Shown piece by piece: positions 54,454 through 63,454 of a DNA stretch of 64,000 nucleotides. The DNA comes from JBFHIZ01 sp963666475 (GTDB lineage: Bacteria; Bacillota; Clostridia; Lachnospirales; Lachnospiraceae), in NCBI GenBank assembly GCA_963666475.2, contig OY762821.2, positions 905,887 through 969,886 of the forward strand. Direction: 5' to 3'. A program made the position numbers and the translations under genes. Position 1 is the stretch's first letter. The number at the start of each line of letters is the position of its first letter. Under the pieces are notes generated by a model. It saw only the letters and a program-made list of their open reading frames with translations, was not told the DNA's origin and searched no databases.

Positions 54454-56082
54454 ATGAAAAAGAAAATTGTAAGTCTTTTATTAGCAACAGCTCTTGTATT
54501 TAGTTTAGTTGCTTGCGGTAACGCAACAGACAACACAGGCGCAAATGGGGATGCATCAAATGCTGCAGATACTACAGAAACAGCAACGGATGGAGCAGCA
54601 GAAGAAGTAGTGGTTGATGAGGGATATGATTATCCAGACACAATCAAAGTTATGTTTGACGGTACAGTATTTACTGAAGCAAACGGACGTGCAGAATTCG
54701 AAGTTGAGTTGGAAGCAGTTATGTCAGAATATGCTGGAAAACCTATTGATATCGAAATCGTACAACCTGACCATTCAGGATACTATGATTCATTAAGTCA
54801 GACATTTACAGGTGATCAGAGCACATGGCCAGATGTAGTATTACTTGGAGCAGCTTATTACTCAAGTTATGCACAACAAGGAGTTTTGGCTGACATCACA
54901 GAATGGTACAATGGTTCAGACCTGAAAGCTTCAGGAAGAATCGTTTCTGATAAAATTATTGATGGTCTTTACATTGATGGTTCATTATTCGGAATTTCAC
55001 CAGCTCGTGGTAATGGATGTGTTACATATGTAAAACAGGCTTGGTTAGATGCAGCTGGTCTTTCAGCAGCACCTACAAACTATGCTGAATACACAGCAAT
55101 GTTACAGGCAATGACTGATGCAGGACTTGGTGAATATGCAGTAACTGCTGCTGGTATCATGAATGCAGAAGCTCCATACACAAACTACCTACCAGAATTC
55201 TGGCAGGATGCATACCCAGACTTTTATCAGGCAGCTGATGGTTCATGGGTAGATGGATTTACACAACCAGAATTTACAGCAGCACTTGAAAGATTGATCG
55301 ACGCTTATGATAGCGGATGGTTGGATCCAGAAAGTATCACAAACAGTACAAAATCTTGCCGTGAAAAATACTTCGCAGATAAATGTGGTGTATTTACATA
55401 CTGGGCTGGAACATGGATGTACACATTGGAATCAACTCTTGAATCAAAATCACAAGAAGATCTTCCTATTACATTTGGAAACACAAAACTTGTAGCTATG
55501 GAACCAATCGCAGAAGTTGGTGCATACATCGAAAGACAGGCAACTGTTTGGGGTGTTACTACAGCAGTTGAGAATCCAGATGCAGTAGCAGATTTATTCT
55601 ATAGCACAATGCTTGATGGAGCAGCTGGACAGAGATTATGGGAATATGGTGTTGAAGGAGTTCACTGGTCAACAGCAGCTGAAACTTTAGTAATCAACCC
55701 AGGAACAGACTCAGAAAAAACATATGAATTTGCTGAAGGAGAATTCCACGGTGAAGTAAATATTGAAACAGCATCTTCTTTATACAAAAAGAATCACATC
55801 GACTCATTACTTGCAATTGCAAACTTGATCGAGCCATTTGGTTCTACACTTGACCCAAGAGCAGAAGCTTGTATGGTAATGTTCAATGAAAACTCAAAAA
55901 TGGCACCAGTTATCGTTTCTACTGATGCAATGGCAAAATACAACAGTGATATTCTTTCTACAAAACAACAGTTAGTAACTCAGGTTGTTACTGGAGAATT
56001 ATCAATTGATGATGCTATGGCTATGTACACAGATACCTATGGTACACAGGTTGATGAAATCTTAGCTGAATTAAATCAGTAA
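54454..56082 (+). CDS. Sugar-binding lipoprotein of an ABC transporter
   Basis: The 542-residue protein has a lipoprotein signal (VSLLLATALVFSLVACGN, lipid Cys21), a Thr/Ala/Asp/Glu-rich linker to about residue 55, then a large type-I sugar-binding fold. Marks include LTI-like IKVMFDGTVF, WPDVVLLGAAYYSSYAQQG, and GVFTYWAGTWMYTLES. The length matches the large LplA/YtcQ-like binding proteins that pair with LplB/YtcP permeases and take up oligosaccharides such as rhamnogalacturonan fragments. It precedes two permease genes. Its codon choice looks more uniform than its neighbours', suggesting high expression. GGAGG precedes the start. Confidence 0.92.
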   Translation: MKKKIVSLLLATALVFSLVACGNATDNTGANGDASNAADTTETATDGAAEEVVVDEGYDYPDTIKVMFDGTVFTEANGRAEFEVELEAVMSEYAGKPIDIEIVQPDHSGYYDSLSQTFTGDQSTWPDVVLLGAAYYSSYAQQGVLADITEWYNGSDLKASGRIVSDKIIDGLYIDGSLFGISPARGNGCVTYVKQAWLDAAGLSAAPTNYAEYTAMLQAMTDAGLGEYAVTAAGIMNAEAPYTNYLPEFWQDAYPDFYQAADGSWVDGFTQPEFTAALERLIDAYDSGWLDPESITNSTKSCREKYFADKCGVFTYWAGTWMYTLESTLESKSQEDLPITFGNTKLVAMEPIAEVGAYIERQATVWGVTTAVENPDAVADLFYSTMLDGAAGQRLWEYGVEGVHWSTAAETLVINPGTDSEKTYEFAEGEFHGEVNIETASSLYKKNHIDSLLAIANLIEPFGSTLDPRAEACMVMFNENSKMAPVIVSTDAMAKYNSDILSTKQQLVTQVVTGELSIDDAMAMYTDTYGTQVDEILAELNQ

Positions 56083-56103
56083 ATAGAATAACAAGAAAAA
56101 CAA

Positions 56104-56144
56104 ATGGGGGCTGTTTTTATTAATCAAGACAGCCCCATATTTTT
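56104..56144 (+). terminator. Attenuator/partial terminator between binding protein and permease
   Basis: ATGGGGGCTGT (56104-56114) pairs with ACAGCCCCAT (56129-56138) leaving one bulged G, followed by ATTTTTT. It lies 21 bp after the binding-protein stop and 15 bp before the permease start. Such elements lower permease relative to binding-protein expression. Confidence 0.8.
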
Positions 56145-56159
56145 TGAAAGGGAAATACC

Positions 56160-57104
56160 ATGGACAAAGTAAACAATAGTATTGCAGTTACAAGCAAATC
56201 GCTGAAGACCAGACTATATCAGTATCGCTGGTTCTATGTAATGTTCTTGCCGGTTCTTGCATTTGTAATCGTATTTAATTATTTCCCGATGATCGGTATT
56301 CGCTATGCTTTTTATGAATACAAATCAGCGGTATCAATTAAGTGGGTCGGACTCGACAATATTACAAGACTGTTTTCAACAACTGCATTTTGGAATGCAT
56401 TTAAAAACACAATGCTGCTAAGTATTGTAAAATTAGTACTTAACACAGGTATGGCTGTTATTATTTCATTACTTTTAAATGAAATGAAAAATGTTGTATT
56501 TAAGAAGGCTACGCAAACAATTATATACTTACCACACTTTATGTCTTGGGTAGTAACTGCTTCCGTGTTTGCTTTGATTTTATCCATCTCAGAATCTGGG
56601 TTGTTAAACAATCTGTTATTAAATCTTGGACTTATCAATGATGGTGAACAGATTTACTTCTTAGGAACAAAAGCTACCTGGAGAATGTCTTACTATATTA
56701 TTAATATTTGGAAAGATACAGGATGGGGAACCATTATTTTCCTTGCTACTTTATCAGGGATTAATCCGGAACTTTATGAAGCATCAACGATCGATGGTGC
56801 AAACCGTTGGACAAACATGCTTTACATTACCCTTCCGTCATTAGCAAATACAATTATTACCGTTCTGATTTTGAATCTAGCAAAAATTATGAACTTGTTT
56901 GAATCAGTTTTCGTATTGATTAACGATAATGTAGTTGACGTAGCACAAGTATTACAGACATATACGTATGATATTACTTTTGCCACTGCACCGGATTTTG
57001 GATTTTCGACTGCAGTAGGTTTGTTCAGATCACTGGTAGGATGCTTCCTGGTTTTGATTTGTAACTATGCAAGTAAAAAAGTACGTGGTCGTGGAATCGT
57101 ATAG
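56160..57104 (+). CDS. Sugar ABC transporter permease, LplB/YteP-like
   Basis: The 314-residue inner-membrane subunit has six helices (about 28-50, 85-110, 120-140, 175-195, 222-245, 280-300). The ATPase-coupling EAA loop is ELYEASTIDGANRWTNMLYI with the conserved G. The N-terminal YRWFYVMFLPVLAFVIVFNY and MIGIRYAFYEY match the LplB/YteP group. No ATPase gene is in the window; a shared MsmX-type ATPase elsewhere is the usual arrangement. It is 15 nt before the second permease gene's start. Confidence 0.93.
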   Translation: MDKVNNSIAVTSKSLKTRLYQYRWFYVMFLPVLAFVIVFNYFPMIGIRYAFYEYKSAVSIKWVGLDNITRLFSTTAFWNAFKNTMLLSIVKLVLNTGMAVIISLLLNEMKNVVFKKATQTIIYLPHFMSWVVTASVFALILSISESGLLNNLLLNLGLINDGEQIYFLGTKATWRMSYYIINIWKDTGWGTIIFLATLSGINPELYEASTIDGANRWTNMLYITLPSLANTIITVLILNLAKIMNLFESVFVLINDNVVDVAQVLQTYTYDITFATAPDFGFSTAVGLFRSLVGCFLVLICNYASKKVRGRGIV

Positions 57105-57119
57105 GAGGAGATGCAAAAA

Positions 57120-59246
57120 ATGAGTCAAATAACAAAAAAATATACAAAGCATCAATGGGTAACATTGATCGTATCATTTCTTGCAATTGTAGCCTTTTTC
57201 CTTCCACTAAGTTCTGGAATTAGTTCTACGAGTTTTGATATGGGTCATTCCTTTAATTTAATAGGGGTGATTAAGATTATGTTCCATCCTGGTATTATTG
57301 CAGAAGGTGTTGACGCAGTATTTTACCTGCCATTTATAGTATCCTGTATTCTTCTCATTGTATCTTTTGGAACTTTAGTTACAATTTTTATAATGACACT
57401 TTTTAAGAAAAGTGTACATATTAGAAGACCGCTTGTAGTTGTGTTTTTTGTCATGGTTATGTTAGCTGGTGTATCCTTTAATGGTACAATCACGGAAGTG
57501 GCAAAGACTGCAAACAATGTTTATGACGTATATCCAGAATTCAAAATTGCAGTAAAGACACCTACTGGAAGTGTTAATAACTGGGTTCGAAAGATTGACA
57601 ACTTAGTAGAGGATGCAGATGAAGTGTTTGCGTCTTATGAAAATAAAGATGAGGTCGTTGCTACATTACAGGCTGTATCAGCAGATGCTGCAACGTATGA
57701 TTACACCACATCTGATTCGACAAAAAAGAAAGTAAATGCCGAAATTTTTGAGACACTTTCGGATCTTGTACACGTAGAAGATCAAGAAGTTGTATTTCAG
57801 GATTATTTTAAGAACCTGTTAAAGAATGTATCCAATATTAAAAATACATTTGGAGTAGGTCTCCTCATCTTGTTTGCTGCTGGAATTATATTGATGGGAA
57901 GCACATACTCAGAAGTAAATCCAACAGGATACCGTAATGTAGGAATCTATGTTCGCCACATGTATATTGGTGTGGTATCGGTAGTACTCTTTGGTACACT
58001 TTTGATTCCTGTTTTTACTGTAAATGGAACGGTTCAGGCAGCAAATGGATTCAAATCCATGTTGTTTTTATCGGGACTTGCATCACTTGGAAAATTTGCC
58101 GATTTTGCATCGGTAGTCCAAAACTATGGATTGGATGAAACCGCTGCGGTATCTTCTGGATTCATTATTGCTGGAATTCTTTTGATTACGCTTGCACTTG
58201 TTGGAATTGTAGCATTCATTTGGAATTGTTATAAACAACAGAGTTTCAAAGTTCGTCGAATTCTTGGAATCGTTAATGCTGGTTTATATCTAGCAGGAGC
58301 AGTTTTGGTAAATATTGGACTTGCTAAATGTGGATTCTCATGGAATCTCTACTTGTTTACTTTTGTGGGGATCATGATAGCCTCAGCGTTATTACCATTT
58401 ACAGCATTGGTTGATACCGAAAAATATAAAGCATTCTCAGTTATTAATGTTGTGATTTTTATCATTATTTGTGCGTTTATCCTTGTTCCACTTTGGAAAG
58501 TAATCGTGGATTCTTTAGATGCTTCTGCTGGATATGGTATGAAATTTTGGCCAGCGAACTGGAATCTGCAAGGATATATCACCGTTATTACATATCCGAC
58601 AATCATTCGTCCGTTTATCAACTCGGTTATTACAACCGTTGGTGGTACGTTATTAGGATTGATACTTGCTACACTTGGAGCTTATGTTCTTGTGCAATTT
58701 GAAATGCCACTACGTAACTTTTTTGCGAACATGTTGCTTTTCACATTGATCTTCCAAGGAGGAATGATTCCAGTATATTTGAATCTTCAAAATCTAGGGT
58801 TGTTAGACACTTTGTGGGCGGTTATTCTTCCGTTAGCAATTAATGTGTATAACTTAGTATTGATGAGGAACTTCTTTGAAGGAATACCGAAGAGTTTGAT
58901 AGAGTCAGCACAGATTGACGGATGCTCACCAATGGCAATCTTTCTTAGAATTGTATTACCATTATCAAAAGCTGCATTAGCAGCAATTGGTCTGATGTAT
59001 GCAGTAGGTTTCTGGAACGATTACACAAACTTTAAATTGTACATTACAAACAGCAATTTATATAATTTCCAGATGAAACTTCGAGCAATGATCTTCTCAT
59101 CGGATTTGCCGAACAACGTTTCGATATCAGAGAATACACTTCAAAATGCGGCAATCATGGTAGCAATCATTCCGTTCATGATTATTTATCCTTTCTGTCA
59201 GGACTACTTTGTAAAAGGTGTAAATATTGGCGCGGTAAAAGAATAA
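57120..59246 (+). CDS. ABC sugar permease with long membrane N-terminal extension
   Basis: Residues about 434-708 form a normal MalG/YtcP-like permease: FIIICAFILVPLWKVIVDSL, INSVITTVGGTLLGLILATL, and the EAA loop ESAQIDGCSPMAIFLRIVLP near residue 600. The first 430 residues are extra: helices near 12-30, 62-90 and 95-115, a soluble helical region (about 125-235), then about six helices (245-430). Two segments resemble each other (FIVSCILLIVSFGTLV near 70 and FIIAGILLITLALVGIV near 348, each followed by a K..S....RR turn), suggesting duplication. ATG 57120 is preferred, since 57111 touches the AGGAGGAG. Known permeases of this group are about 290 residues. Confidence 0.85.
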   Translation: MSQITKKYTKHQWVTLIVSFLAIVAFFLPLSSGISSTSFDMGHSFNLIGVIKIMFHPGIIAEGVDAVFYLPFIVSCILLIVSFGTLVTIFIMTLFKKSVHIRRPLVVVFFVMVMLAGVSFNGTITEVAKTANNVYDVYPEFKIAVKTPTGSVNNWVRKIDNLVEDADEVFASYENKDEVVATLQAVSADAATYDYTTSDSTKKKVNAEIFETLSDLVHVEDQEVVFQDYFKNLLKNVSNIKNTFGVGLLILFAAGIILMGSTYSEVNPTGYRNVGIYVRHMYIGVVSVVLFGTLLIPVFTVNGTVQAANGFKSMLFLSGLASLGKFADFASVVQNYGLDETAAVSSGFIIAGILLITLALVGIVAFIWNCYKQQSFKVRRILGIVNAGLYLAGAVLVNIGLAKCGFSWNLYLFTFVGIMIASALLPFTALVDTEKYKAFSVINVVIFIIICAFILVPLWKVIVDSLDASAGYGMKFWPANWNLQGYITVITYPTIIRPFINSVITTVGGTLLGLILATLGAYVLVQFEMPLRNFFANMLLFTLIFQGGMIPVYLNLQNLGLLDTLWAVILPLAINVYNLVLMRNFFEGIPKSLIESAQIDGCSPMAIFLRIVLPLSKAALAAIGLMYAVGFWNDYTNFKLYITNSNLYNFQMKLRAMIFSSDLPNNVSISENTLQNAAIMVAIIPFMIIYPFCQDYFVKGVNIGAVKE

Positions 59247-59272
59247 ACAAAAAAATTTGAAAAATATAGTTG

Positions 59273-59298
59273 GGAGTATGTCTGAATGGGCATACTCC
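59273..59298 (+). other. Intercistronic hairpin between permease and acetylesterase genes
   Basis: GGAGTATG (59273-59280) pairs with CATACTCC (59291-59298) around a 10-nt loop. There is no T-run, so it is not a typical terminator and could be an mRNA-processing or stability element within the operon. Confidence 0.5.
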
Positions 59299-59335
59299 TA
59301 TCTGTGCATATAGAGAAACGGGAAGGAACAAAAAA

Positions 59336-60019
59336 ATGAATAGAATATGTTGGGCAGGAGATTCCACGGTAAAAGAAAATAAAGTAGTATCATTTCCACA
59401 AACAGGAATAGGACAAGAGTTTCACAGATTTTTGAGAAAAGGAATTGAAATATGTAATTTTGCAGAGAATGGACGAAGTACTAAGAGTTTCATTGATGAA
59501 TACCGTCTTGCAGAAATTTATCATATTTTGGAGGAAGGAGACTTCTTTTTTATTCAATTTGGTCATAACGATCAAAAGTCTGAAGACCCTAATCGATATA
59601 CAAACCCTGAAACAGAATTTCCGGAAAACTTAACAAAATTTATACATGTTGCAAGAAATAAAGGTGCTATGCCAGTTCTAATTACACCTGTAGAAAGGCG
59701 AATGTTTGGAGAAAACGGAGAGTTGATGCCTTCTGCACACGATGCCTATTCAGAAGCAATTCTCGCATTAGGAGTCAGAGAAGGGGTTCCTGTAATCGAT
59801 TTGCACAAAAAAAGTAGAGAATTTTTAGCGAATGTAGGAGATGAGCCAAGCAAAGAATATTTTGTGCATGTTCCAAGTGGTAAATATCCGAAATTCCCAG
59901 ATGGGATGCAGGACAATACACATTTGAGACCAGAAGGAGCTTTTGTATTCGGACAGATGATTGCAGAAGGGCTCAAGGAACTGGGAAGTCCTTATAGTGA
60001 TTTGCTTTATTCGGAATAA
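59336..60019 (+). CDS. Rhamnogalacturonan acetylesterase-like SGNH hydrolase (CE12)
   Basis: The 227-residue enzyme shows SGNH blocks: ICWAGDSTVKE with the nucleophile Ser11, CNFAENGRSTKSF (Gly/Asn), FIQFGHNDQKSEDP (Asn), and DNTHLRPEGAFVFGQ with the Asp-His pair. These fit the CE12/YesT/RhgT group, which removes acetyl groups from rhamnogalacturonan I. ATG 59336 follows GGAAGGAA by about 8 nt; an upstream in-frame extension to 59270 crosses a hairpin and lacks a ribosome site. No signal peptide is present, so it acts on imported oligosaccharides. It lies between the transporter and the GH43 fusion. Confidence 0.9.
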   Translation: MNRICWAGDSTVKENKVVSFPQTGIGQEFHRFLRKGIEICNFAENGRSTKSFIDEYRLAEIYHILEEGDFFFIQFGHNDQKSEDPNRYTNPETEFPENLTKFIHVARNKGAMPVLITPVERRMFGENGELMPSAHDAYSEAILALGVREGVPVIDLHKKSREFLANVGDEPSKEYFVHVPSGKYPKFPDGMQDNTHLRPEGAFVFGQMIAEGLKELGSPYSDLLYSE

Positions 60020-60055
60020 GAAGTTTACAAGAAAACGAAAGGTATGGTTAGTTAT

Positions 60056-63000
60056 ATGAATAAACAAATCTACACAAATCCTATTTTATTTGCAGACTAC
60101 TCAGATCCGGATGTGATCCGTGTACAAGATACCTATTATATGGTTGCCTCAAGCTTTAATTATACACCAGGGCTGCCAATTCTAATTTCCAACGATCTGG
60201 TAAACTGGAAATTGGTAAACTACGCAGTGAATAATATTTATGGATCGATAAATTATGATATTCCAGCACATTCGAAGGGAGTATGGGCACCTGCTATCCG
60301 ATATCGTCAAGGTATGTTTTATATTTATTATGGAATGCCCGATGATGGGATTTATGTGGTAAAAGCAACGGATCCGCTTGGGACATGGAGTGATCCGATC
60401 CTTGTGCTAAAAGGGAAAGGGCTCATTGATCCGTGCCCATTTTGGGAAGAAGATGGACGCGCATATATCGTACATGGCTATGCAAAAAGTCGTATTGGAT
60501 TCAAGAGTCATCTTGGAATTTTTGAAATGCGAGAAGATGGAGAAAAGGCGACTTCTTCCGATCAAATTTTGTATTGTGGAGTGGAAACACAACACACGAT
60601 TGAAGGACCAAAAGTATACTATCGAAATGGCTTTTATTATATTTTTGCTCCAGCAGGTGGAGTGAAAACAGGATGGCAGACCGTTCTTCGTTCAAAAAAC
60701 ATAAATGGACCATTTGAAGAAAAAATAGTAATGATGCAAGGAAGTACGTCTATTAATGGACCACATCAAGGAGGTCTGGTAGACACTTTTAAGGGCACGG
60801 AGTGGTTTGTGCATTTTCAAGATATGGGAGCTTACGGTAGAATTGTACATTTGCAACCAGTAGTATGGAAAGAAGATTGGCCAGTTATTGGAAAACCAAC
60901 AATGGAAGAATTTGGAGAGCCATGTTTGACATATGAATCACCATTGCCATTTCACAATTCGGAACACACGGGTTTGGAGGCTTCCGATGACTTTTCCAAT
61001 GATACGCTCAACCTTATGTGGCAATGGACGGGAAATCATTACGCACATTTTTATTCTTTGAAAGAAAGACCAGGTGCTCTTCGCTTGTACAGCTTAAATA
61101 CTGCAAAAGCAGAACACCCAGTGCTGTGGACTGCAGCCAATATTCTGACACAGAAAATGATTTATCCTTCATTTCGAATGAAAGTGTCGATGGATATCTC
61201 TGGAATTGCAGAATCAGAAAAAGCTGGAATTACGATATTTGGTGGTCAATATGCATATTACGCAATTGTAAAAAAAGAGCAAAAGTATTATTTATCATAT
61301 GGATTATCATGTGGAAGTGGGGATAGTCGACTTGAACAAGAACAGTTAACACCAATTACCAGTAAGTTTTTTGATCCGGAGCAGGTAGTCTTTGAAGTTC
61401 AAATTGTGGAGAAAGACGCGCGTCCAGAGGCATATTTTTCATGTTCCTTTGATGGAGAACGTGCATATGAAACACCATGGAAATTTGTTCCGGTAGATGA
61501 CACTTGGGTTGCGGCCAAACCTGGTATTTTTGCGATATCAAAAGAAGCGAAAGGCAATGGATATGTAGACATCAAACAGGTTCAAGTGACAGAAGGAATT
61601 TTAAGACCAATGTTTGCTGCTGCAAAAAACGGAGACTTTCAAAGCGTAAAACATTTCGTGGAATATTCAACGGAAAGTATGAATACAAAGGACGAACAGG
61701 GCAGAGGCATTTTGCATTATGCCTGTCTTTCGGAAAATATGGAGATCATTCGATATCTTGTAGAACAGGTTGGGATGGACATTCTTGAGGGGGATGCACA
61801 CGGTACGTCACCACTTGAGCTGGCAGGGAAGCTTGAACTAGAGGAAGTTTTGGTCTATTTTATCGAGCAACTTGGTTATGATAGCACACAAACAACATAT
61901 GATGATTTTTATAAAAATCCAATTCGTACAGGAATGTATCCAGACCCTTCCATTGTACGTGTGGGAGATGATTACTATATGGTAAATTCTACGTTTGTAT
62001 ACTTTCCATGTATTCCAATCTCTCATTCCAAAGATTTGATTCATTGGGAGGTCATCGGGCATGCAATTACAAATCCGGAATGGGCAAATATAGCAGAGTT
62101 GGAATGTGGAAGAGGGTACTGGGCACCGGATATCTCTTATCACAATGGGCGATTTTATATTGCAGCGACATATCGAATGAATGATTCGCAGAATCCATGT
62201 AGAAAGCAAATGGTTGTCTCCGCTGAACTTCCGGAAGGACCGTATAGTCAACCTAGCTATATCGATGAAGATGGAATTGATCCTTCTCTATTCTGGGCGA
62301 GTGATGGGACCTGTCATATGTTGTTGAATCGTGGAGCTCGAATTATGCAATTAAGTGATGACGCAACAGAGAAAATTGGAGATGCGAGACTCCTCTACTA
62401 TGGAGATCATAAACGTGCACCAGAAGGACCGCATTTGCTAGAAAAAGACGGATACTACTATCTCTTTTTAGCAGAAGGAGGGACTGGTGAACTGCATCGG
62501 ATTACGGTATCCAGGTCAACAAATCTGTATGGTCCATATGAACGATGCCCATACAATCCGATTATGAATCAACCGGACGCAAAAGCCTATATTCAAAGAA
62601 GTGGACATGGAAAACCTGTACAGACAGCAGATGGATCATGGTGGATGGTCTACTTATGTGGGCGATATATAGATGAAAAATATACCGTATTGGGAAGAGA
62701 AACTGCACTGGATCCTATCACGTGGACGAGCGATGGCTGGCCAATTGTGAATCAGTTAAATGGCCCGTCTGTCATTCAAAGAAAACCAATTACAGCAAAA
62801 ATGAATCCTGAATTCAAAGGGTATTTGGGAGAACATCCATTATTTCAGAAGTGGATGACGGTAAGAGAACCAGAAGTGGATGCTTTTTTGATGGAAGAAC
62901 AGTGGATAACCATCAAAGGAAGTAAGGTAGAGTTTGATCAAATTACATCAAGGAATCTTCTTTTGCAACGACGAACGGATTTTTCCTTTGAGATGAAGAC

Positions 63001-63406
63001 AAGGATGGAAGTGCCAGAGCTCGATGAAAGTCAAAGGGCTGGAGTGATTTGTTACTATGATGAAAATTCATGGTGTACTTTTTCTCTTGTTTTTCAAAAG
63101 AACAGATATGCGTTAGAATTACGGGAACATATGGGTGTTGATGCGTTGGTAAGAATTTTGTCTCCAGAAGAAATTGAGGGTATTCAAGCAGGACAGGAAA
63201 TCACTTTAAAAGTTCGTGCAGTAGATATGAGATATACTTTTTTCATTGAAAAAAACGAGATTGAAGTGCCAGTATTTTCCATAGCAAAAGCGGAATATTT
63301 AAGTGACGAAGGTTTGAAGATGGGGAAACGATTTACAGGTACTTCCATCGGAATATTTGCATTTGCAGGAGAAAAAGAAAAAAAAGTACGATTCCAATTA
63401 TTGTGA
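60056..63406 (+). CDS. Two-domain GH43 enzyme with an ankyrin-repeat linker
   Basis: About 1116 residues, cytosolic. Domain 1 (about 5-300) is a GH43 beta-propeller: DYSDPDVIRVQDTYYMVASS (base Asp), LIDPCPFWEEDGRAYI (second Asp), TIEGPKVYYRNG (acid Glu). A beta-sandwich follows (about 315-515). Residues 519-615 read as three ankyrin repeats (MFAAAKNGDFQSVKHFV; GRGILHYACLSENMEIIRYL; GTSPLELAGKLELEEVLVYF). Domain 2 (about 621-905) is another GH43: MYPDPSIVRVGDDYYMV, GIDPSLFWASDG, APEGPHLLEKDG; a second sandwich ends the protein. Both catalytic triads are complete. It probably removes arabinose or xylose from imported pectin side chains. ATG 60056 is chosen over 60044, which abuts AAAGG. Confidence 0.9.
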   Translation: MNKQIYTNPILFADYSDPDVIRVQDTYYMVASSFNYTPGLPILISNDLVNWKLVNYAVNNIYGSINYDIPAHSKGVWAPAIRYRQGMFYIYYGMPDDGIYVVKATDPLGTWSDPILVLKGKGLIDPCPFWEEDGRAYIVHGYAKSRIGFKSHLGIFEMREDGEKATSSDQILYCGVETQHTIEGPKVYYRNGFYYIFAPAGGVKTGWQTVLRSKNINGPFEEKIVMMQGSTSINGPHQGGLVDTFKGTEWFVHFQDMGAYGRIVHLQPVVWKEDWPVIGKPTMEEFGEPCLTYESPLPFHNSEHTGLEASDDFSNDTLNLMWQWTGNHYAHFYSLKERPGALRLYSLNTAKAEHPVLWTAANILTQKMIYPSFRMKVSMDISGIAESEKAGITIFGGQYAYYAIVKKEQKYYLSYGLSCGSGDSRLEQEQLTPITSKFFDPEQVVFEVQIVEKDARPEAYFSCSFDGERAYETPWKFVPVDDTWVAAKPGIFAISKEAKGNGYVDIKQVQVTEGILRPMFAAAKNGDFQSVKHFVEYSTESMNTKDEQGRGILHYACLSENMEIIRYLVEQVGMDILEGDAHGTSPLELAGKLELEEVLVYFIEQLGYDSTQTTYDDFYKNPIRTGMYPDPSIVRVGDDYYMVNSTFVYFPCIPISHSKDLIHWEVIGHAITNPEWANIAELECGRGYWAPDISYHNGRFYIAATYRMNDSQNPCRKQMVVSAELPEGPYSQPSYIDEDGIDPSLFWASDGTCHMLLNRGARIMQLSDDATEKIGDARLLYYGDHKRAPEGPHLLEKDGYYYLFLAEGGTGELHRITVSRSTNLYGPYERCPYNPIMNQPDAKAYIQRSGHGKPVQTADGSWWMVYLCGRYIDEKYTVLGRETALDPITWTSDGWPIVNQLNGPSVIQRKPITAKMNPEFKGYLGEHPLFQKWMTVREPEVDAFLMEEQWITIKGSKVEFDQITSRNLLLQRRTDFSFEMKTRMEVPELDESQRAGVICYYDENSWCTFSLVFQKNRYALELREHMGVDALVRILSPEEIEGIQAGQEITLKVRAVDMRYTFFIEKNEIEVPVFSIAKAEYLSDEGLKMGKRFTGTSIGIFAFAGEKEKKVRFQLL

Positions 63407-63454
63407 TCTGTGATAGAATAATACGTAATATGAGTTAGCATAGGAGGTCACATT

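Noticed and set aside
59270..59335. N-terminal extension of the CE12-type esterase
   Set aside because: It begins inside a hairpin arm, has no ribosome site, and adds residues before the normal SGNH first strand.
61838..62251. 137-codon open frame antisense to the GH43 fusion
   Set aside because: It overlaps the second GH43 domain and its catalytic Asp region; the His/Cys/Ile-rich product resembles no protein and no start signal is visible.
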